A stretch of 64,000 nt of DNA. Source: Devosia sp. 66-22. GTDB taxonomy: Bacteria; Pseudomonadota; Alphaproteobacteria; Rhizobiales; Devosiaceae. The position numbers and the translations under genes are program-made. The stretch is from the NCBI GenBank assembly GCA_001899065.1, contig MKUZ01000017.1:248001-312000 (forward strand), given 5' to 3'. This document shows, in pieces, positions 58,805 to 64,000 of the stretch. Position 1 is the stretch's first letter, and each line of letters opens with the position of its first letter. The notes under the pieces are model-generated. The model had not been told where the DNA came from, did not search any database, and worked only from the letters and a program-made list of their open reading frames with translations.

Positions 58805-59809
58805 TTGAAAACACAACCCACAGCCTTGCAGCGCGCCCGACGGTTTTCTGTCGCGCCGATGATGGATTGGACCGATCGGCACTGCCGCTACCTCCACCGC
58901 GTGCTGACGACGCGCGCACTTCTGTTCACCGAAATGGTGACGAGCGCAGCGATTGTCCATGGCGATCGCGACCGACTGCTGGGATTCCGTGCCGTGGAGC
59001 ATCCGGTGGCGGTACAGCTCGGTGGCTCCGATCCGACCGAGCTGGCCGAGGCGACCCGGATTGCGGCCGGCTTCGGCTATGACGAGGTCAATCTCAACGT
59101 CGGCTGCCCGTCGGACCGCGTGCAGTCGGGCCGCTTCGGCGCGTGCCTGATGGCCGAGCCTAACCTGGTGGCAACCTGCGTGCGAGCGATGCGTGCGGCG
59201 ACGGACCGTCCGGTGACGGTCAAGTGCCGGATCGGCATCGACGACCAGGACACCGAAGCGAGCCTCGACCGCTTCATCGACATGATGATCGAGGCGGGTG
59301 CCGACCACATCTATGTGCACGCACGCAAGGCGTGGCTGAAGGGGCTGTCGCCCAAGGAAAATCGGCCCACCCCGCCGCTCGACTATCCGCGGGTCTATCG
59401 TCTGGCGCAGCGCGTCGCGCCCTACGAGATGTCGATCAATGGCGGGGTCGAGACGCTGGACGCGGCGGCACAGCATCTGGAGCACATGTCGGGGGTGATG
59501 CTCGGTCGCGCCGCCTATCACGAGCCGGCCATGCTGGCCGAGATCGACCATCGGTTCTTCGGTGACGCGGAGCGGCGCTTCGATCTTGGCGCCGTCATGC
59601 GGGCGATGGCGGACTATGCTGAAGACGAGCTGTCGCGCGGCGCGCGGCTCAATAGCATCACGCGCCACATGCTCGGCCTTGCCAATGGCCGGCCGGGTGC
59701 GCGCGTGTTCCGCCAGATCCTGAGCGTCGACGCTGCACGCAAGGGCGCGGGCTCCGACGTGCTGCTGCGCGCGCTCGAAGCTGTGGAGCCCGTGCGCGCC
59801 GTCGCCTAG
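58805..59809 (+). CDS. dusA: tRNA-dihydrouridine synthase DusA
   Basis: A 334-residue FMN enzyme that reduces uridine to dihydrouridine in the tRNA D-loop. The start RRFSVAPMMDWTDRHCRYLHRVLTTRALLFTEMV is the DusA signature; NVNVGCPSDRVQ-type segment NLNVGCPSDRVQSGRFGACLM carries the catalytic Cys (about residue 113), with CRIGIDDQDT, HARKAWLKGLSPKENR and SINGGVETL following. The start is a TTG at 58805: the next in-frame ATG would remove the FMN-binding APMMDWTD segment. Overlaps the convergent deaminase gene by four bases. Confidence 0.92.
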   Translation: MKTQPTALQRARRFSVAPMMDWTDRHCRYLHRVLTTRALLFTEMVTSAAIVHGDRDRLLGFRAVEHPVAVQLGGSDPTELAEATRIAAGFGYDEVNLNVGCPSDRVQSGRFGACLMAEPNLVATCVRAMRAATDRPVTVKCRIGIDDQDTEASLDRFIDMMIEAGADHIYVHARKAWLKGLSPKENRPTPPLDYPRVYRLAQRVAPYEMSINGGVETLDAAAQHLEHMSGVMLGRAAYHEPAMLAEIDHRFFGDAERRFDLGAVMRAMADYAEDELSRGARLNSITRHMLGLANGRPGARVFRQILSVDAARKGAGSDVLLRALEAVEPVRAVA

Positions 59810-60297
59810 CCCTTGCTGCTCCAGAAGTCGGCCTGCAACTGTGCCGCCTCGTCGGCGAGCAGCGGACCGATGATCTCCGTCGCACGCTGACCAGCCTCGA
59901 ACACAATGTGGCAGGGCAGATCGAGCGTGGGGTTTTCCTCGTGCGCACCGGTCTGCGCCTTGAGGTCGCGCTCGGTCTGGCCGAACACGACGCGGCCGAT
60001 ACCGGCCCAGTAGATGGCGCCTGAGCACATCGCGCATGGCTCGGCCGACGAGTAGAGCGTGCAGCGCTGCAACTCGTCAAGGCTCAGGTTTTTGGCCGCC
60101 CACGAGGCCAGGAGCTTTTCGGCATGGGCCGTGCGGTCGCCGCCTTCCGCGGAGTAGCCGTTGCCCTGGCGGCGAAGGATGTTGCCATTTCCGTCGGCCA
60201 GTACCGCGCCGAACGGATGGTCGCCGCCATCGCGAGCCTGCCGCGCGGCCGCGAAGGATTCGCGCAGCAGTCGCTCGTCATAATCTCGTTGCGGCAT
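59806..60297 (-). CDS. Nucleoside/guanine deaminase-like protein
   Basis: A 163-residue CDA-fold zinc deaminase. The zinc site is visible as TAHAEKLL (HAE, about residues 58-60) and SAEPCAMCSGAIYWAGIGRVVFG (PCxxC, about 86-89). It has the DHPFGAVLADGNGN substrate loop of the guanine deaminase/tRNA adenosine deaminase-like group. Start ATG 60297 follows GGAGG. The longer C-terminus compared with TadA favours a free-base deaminase; substrate not proven. Confidence 0.85.
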   Translation of the reverse strand: MPQRDYDERLLRESFAAARQARDGGDHPFGAVLADGNGNILRRQGNGYSAEGGDRTAHAEKLLASWAAKNLSLDELQRCTLYSSAEPCAMCSGAIYWAGIGRVVFGQTERDLKAQTGAHEENPTLDLPCHIVFEAGQRATEIIGPLLADEAAQLQADFWSSKG

Positions 60298-60349
60298 GGT
60301 CGCCTCCGGTTGAGGCCTCATCCTCGCATGCGGGCGGGGGAGTCGGAAG

Positions 60350-61036
60350 CTAGTCGGCGAGCTCGAGCTTGTCGCCCGCCACAGAATAGCGGCTCAGCGT
60401 TTCAAGGAAGGTCATGCCCAGCAGGCTCCCCTGCAGCGCCCCATCCTCGGCGACGAAGGCGCGGACGTCGCGCCGCGCTATCCCGCCGACTTCGACCCGG
60501 TCGAGCTTGACGAGCGCGGCACGGCCCGTGCCGTTCGCCGTCATCACGGGCAGGGTGAAGCTCAGATCGCGCACATCGATGCCGGCCTGCGCCGCGTCGC
60601 GATAAGAGAGCACGACGGCGCTGGCGCCCGTGTCGAAGAGCAGCGGAATCCGGGCGCCATTGACTGTTGACGCCACGGTGAAGTGGCCGTCGAGACCTCG
60701 GCGGAACGTCGCCGTGCCATTCTCGGAATCGACGATCGCCGTGGTGGGAGACAGCTCGCCGACGACCCGCGCGGCAAGGTCCTTGAGGTCCTCGCGGTAG
60801 GTGTAACCGATGAGCACGACCACGAAGAGACCGGCCCAGACGCCGAAGTTGGCGATGATTGTGCTGAACTTCTGGCGCCGCGAAAACGCGCCGGCGGCAA
60901 AGATGATCGCGAGGATCACCAGCGGAATGAGCTGGCCGAACTGCATCTGTGTCAGCCCCAGCCACGAGCCGGCATCGGCGCTGACCAACAGGGCCAGGCC
61001 GACGGCCACCAACAGCGCGACACCGACGAAAAGCAT
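60350..61036 (-). CDS. Membrane-anchored retropepsin-like aspartic protease (TIGR02281 type)
   Basis: A 228-residue protein. N-terminal TM helices (about residues 1-18, 30-48 and 64-82) precede a single retropepsin-like domain with the catalytic Asp in LLFDTGASAVVLS (about residues 133-145), GLDGHFTVASTVNG before it and LGMTFLETLSRYSV near the end. Such proteases act as dimers in the periplasm; targets are largely unknown in rhizobia. It lies eight bases after cobS in the same direction, suggesting co-transcription. Confidence 0.85.
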   Translation of the reverse strand: MLFVGVALLVAVGLALLVSADAGSWLGLTQMQFGQLIPLVILAIIFAAGAFSRRQKFSTIIANFGVWAGLFVVVLIGYTYREDLKDLAARVVGELSPTTAIVDSENGTATFRRGLDGHFTVASTVNGARIPLLFDTGASAVVLSYRDAAQAGIDVRDLSFTLPVMTANGTGRAALVKLDRVEVGGIARRDVRAFVAEDGALQGSLLGMTFLETLSRYSVAGDKLELAD

Positions 61037-61044
61037 GCGATCTC

Positions 61045-61881
61045 CTATACGAAGATCATAAAGGCAGCGAGCGCGGCGATTTCAAGGAGGGCCTGCAGGG
61101 CGCCGATCAGGTCGCCCGTCTGGCCACCGATCAACCTGCGGCACAGTGTCGTCCAGCCCCATGCGACGAGGGCCGCGAGTGCGAACGCGGCGACGAGGCC
61201 CTGGATGCCAACGGCGAAACCGGCCGTCGCAAGGCTGACAATGGCGGCGACACCGAAGCCGAGCAGGAGGCTGCCCCGGCGGACCTGGCCGGCCGTGGCC
61301 GCCGCGCCGCCGGAGCGAGCCGGAGGCAGGGCATAGGGGAGCCACAGCGCACCCGAGCGGGCGATCAGGGGGGCCGTCAGTAGGATCGCCGCGGCCTCGA
61401 TCGGGCTCGTCACCGAACCCACCGCTGCGATGCGCGCGCCGAGAAGTACGGCGATGGCGGCAACACCATAGGTGCCGTGCCGGCTGTCCTTCATGATCTC
61501 GAGCCGCTGTTCGATTGTGGCCCCCCCGAACAGTCCGTCGGCTGCGTCGGCCAGGGCATCTTCCGACATCGCGCCGGTGACGATCACCAGCGCGGCGACG
61601 GCGATGACCGCGGCGAAGAATGTGGGTGTGCCCAGCCATTCAAGCACCAGCAGAACCGCAACCGGGATCACGCCGATCACCACGCTGGCCAGCGGCAGCG
61701 TGAGCGCCATGCGGTCGAGACTGGGCCGGCGGTGCGGCGTGTTGCCAGTGGGCAGGCGCGAGTAGAATCGCACGCCCATCAGCAGGTCATCGCCGAAGCT
61801 CAGGGCGGCCGCAGGAGGACGGTTATCGTTGGTGGGCCGGGGCGCGGGAGGGCCGTCGTCCGTCAATTTTGCAATTCCCAT
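61045..61881 (-). CDS. cobS: Adenosylcobinamide-GDP ribazoletransferase CobS
   Basis: A 278-residue integral membrane enzyme (about six to seven TM helices) that joins adenosylcobinamide-GDP and alpha-ribazole, the last assembly step of cobalamin. The active motif is SEDALADAADGLFGG, followed by RLEIMKDSRHGTYGVAAI. Downstream are the TM-rich segments ending CRRLIGGQTGDLIGALQALLEIAAL. ATG 61881 gives the normal family length. Divergent from cobT with only 52 bases between the starts. Confidence 0.93.
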   Translation of the reverse strand: MGIAKLTDDGPPAPRPTNDNRPPAAALSFGDDLLMGVRFYSRLPTGNTPHRRPSLDRMALTLPLASVVIGVIPVAVLLVLEWLGTPTFFAAVIAVAALVIVTGAMSEDALADAADGLFGGATIEQRLEIMKDSRHGTYGVAAIAVLLGARIAAVGSVTSPIEAAAILLTAPLIARSGALWLPYALPPARSGGAAATAGQVRRGSLLLGFGVAAIVSLATAGFAVGIQGLVAAFALAALVAWGWTTLCRRLIGGQTGDLIGALQALLEIAALAAFMIFV

Positions 61882-61933
61882 GCGCTCGACTACAAGTCGC
61901 CAACTTTTCATCCCGCTCCCGCTCAGGCAAGCC

Positions 61934-62943
61934 ATGGTCGCCAATCCCTTCGCCGAAGTGCTCGATCTCCTGCTCCTCGTTCCGCCCGGCAACGAGGAGG
62001 CGGTGGACGCCGTCCGCATGCGCGATGCGCAGCTCACCAAGCCGCCGGGTTCCCTTGGCCGCATGGAGGAGCTCGTCGAATGGCTCGCCCGCTGGCAGGG
62101 CAAATCACCGCCAACGCTCGACAACCCGATGGTTGCGATCTTTGCGGGGAATCACGGCGTCACCGACCAGGGCGTTTCGGCCTTTCCGCGGGACGTCACG
62201 GCGCAGATGGTTGCCAACTTCACCGCGGGCGGTGCGGCCATCAGCCAGATCTGCGCGCTCCACGAGCTGAACCTACGCGTCTTCGAGTTGGCGCTCGAAC
62301 TGCCGACCGGCGATATCACACTGGCGCCGGCGATGGACGACCGCATGTGCGCCGCCACCGTCGCCTACGGTATGGAAGCCATCGCCGGCCGCCCCGACTG
62401 CCTTGCCATTGGCGAGATGGGCATCGGCAACACCACTATCGCCGCGGCGCTCTTTGCGGCGCTCTACGGTGGCAGCGGCGCGGACTGGGTCGGCCGCGGC
62501 ACCGGCGTCGACGATGCGGGGCTGGTGCGCAAGGCCGATGCGGTCGATCGGGCGCTGGCCTTCCATCGTGATGGCCTCAGCGACCCGCTGGCGATCCTCG
62601 CCCGCCTGGGTGGCCGTGAGATAGCGGCGATGCTCGGCGCCCTCGTCGCGGCGCGCCACCAAAAGATTCCCGTGCTGGTCGACGGTTTCGTCGCGACGTC
62701 CGCGGCGGCCATTGCCCATGCCGTGAACCCCGAGGCGATTGACCACTGCGTGTTCGCACACGTCTCGGCCGAGAGCGGCCACGCCAGGGCGCTCGAACGC
62801 CTGGGGGTTACGCCGCTGCTCGAGCTGGGCATGCGGCTGGGCGAGGGGAGTGGTGCCGCGCTGGGGATGGTGCTCGCTAAAACGGCGCTCCACCTTCACA
62901 ACAACATGGCGACATTCGCCAGCGCCGGAGTCAGCGGCAAGGA

Positions 62944-62947
<4 letters not shown>
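61934..62947 (+). CDS. cobT: Nicotinate-nucleotide-DMB phosphoribosyltransferase CobT/CobU
   Basis: A 337-residue cytosolic enzyme that makes alpha-ribazole phosphate from nicotinate mononucleotide and dimethylbenzimidazole. Signatures: QLTKPPGSLGRMEELVEWLARWQG, MVAIFAGNHGVTDQGVSAFP, GEMGIGNTTIAAAL, DGFVATSAAAIAHAVNP, and the catalytic Glu in GMRLGEGSGAAL near residue 312. Start ATG 61934 follows CAGGCAAGCC. It feeds alpha-ribazole to CobS on the divergent side. Its end overlaps the convergent kinase gene by four bases. Confidence 0.93.

Positions 62948-64000
<1,053 letters not shown>

Noticed and set aside
61882-61933. Cobalamin riboswitch between cobS and cobT
   Set aside because: The divergent gap is only 52 bases, far too short for the cobalamin aptamer, and no B12-box-like sequence is seen.

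Overview
The window is high-GC, gene-dense chromosomal DNA from an alphaproteobacterium. Its gene content points to the Hyphomicrobiales (Rhizobiales), most likely a Devosia-like organism: a rhizobial-type PBP1A N-terminus, an intact gene transfer agent (GTA) cluster, a feuPQ-type two-component system near cytochrome c maturation genes, a degP-regulator-kinase-glnE block, and cobS/cobT next to a TIGR02281-type aspartic protease. The family assignment is inference from protein resemblance; no rRNA or tRNA gene is present to confirm it.

Layout. 1-1354: the start of a PBP1A gene running off the left edge, a YcgN-like cysteine-cluster protein and an AprI/Inh-like secreted inhibitor. 1689-19230: a complete GTA structural cluster: small and large terminase, portal, prohead protease, HK97 capsid, connectors, tail tube, tail chaperones, short tape measure, baseplate proteins, NlpC/P60 peptidase, megatron and a GH108 muramidase with a holin-like tail. 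It is broken by unrelated genes between terminase and portal (3489-5890) and by an odd block between portal and protease (7055-8104), where a three-copy 55-bp repeat array also lies (8471-8626).

19241-24067: a frameshifted AlkB-like gene, then a FeuN/FeuP/FeuQ-like sensor operon preceded by a strong operator-like element, a lipoprotein and an unrecognised 395-residue protein. 24064-26900: two FAD proteins resembling the A and B subunits of SoxA/SoxB-type amine oxidases. 27011-30955: the ccmI-ccmE-ccmF-ccmH cytochrome c maturation operon, followed by a frameshifted TauE/SafE permease. 31839-39018: periplasmic protease DegP with its two-component system, a secreted hypothetical protein and GlnE. 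39022-46263: a PAS sensor kinase, an SdpR/SdpI-like regulator-membrane pair with a visible operator, PepN, and the first of two paired ABC exporters (the second ends at 48282).

48393-55917: accessory and metabolic genes: a VOC protein, an ArsR-AHSA1 fusion over a perfect palindrome, a beta-mannosidase and D-lyxose/D-mannose isomerase pair behind a LacI-type operator, a ccdAB toxin-antitoxin pair, a DMT permease and an M24 protein lacking its metal ligands. 55841-64000: type II NADH dehydrogenase, an MFS permease, tRNA-dihydrouridine synthase, a nucleoside deaminase, an aspartic protease, cobS/cobT and a sensor kinase cut by the right edge.

The most interesting material is the interrupted GTA, the nested holin-like start at its end, the 55-bp repeats inside it, the dual operator in front of the feuN/P/Q-like operon, and three apparent single-base frameshifts (19289, 31221, about 53245), each in or beside a short run of one base.
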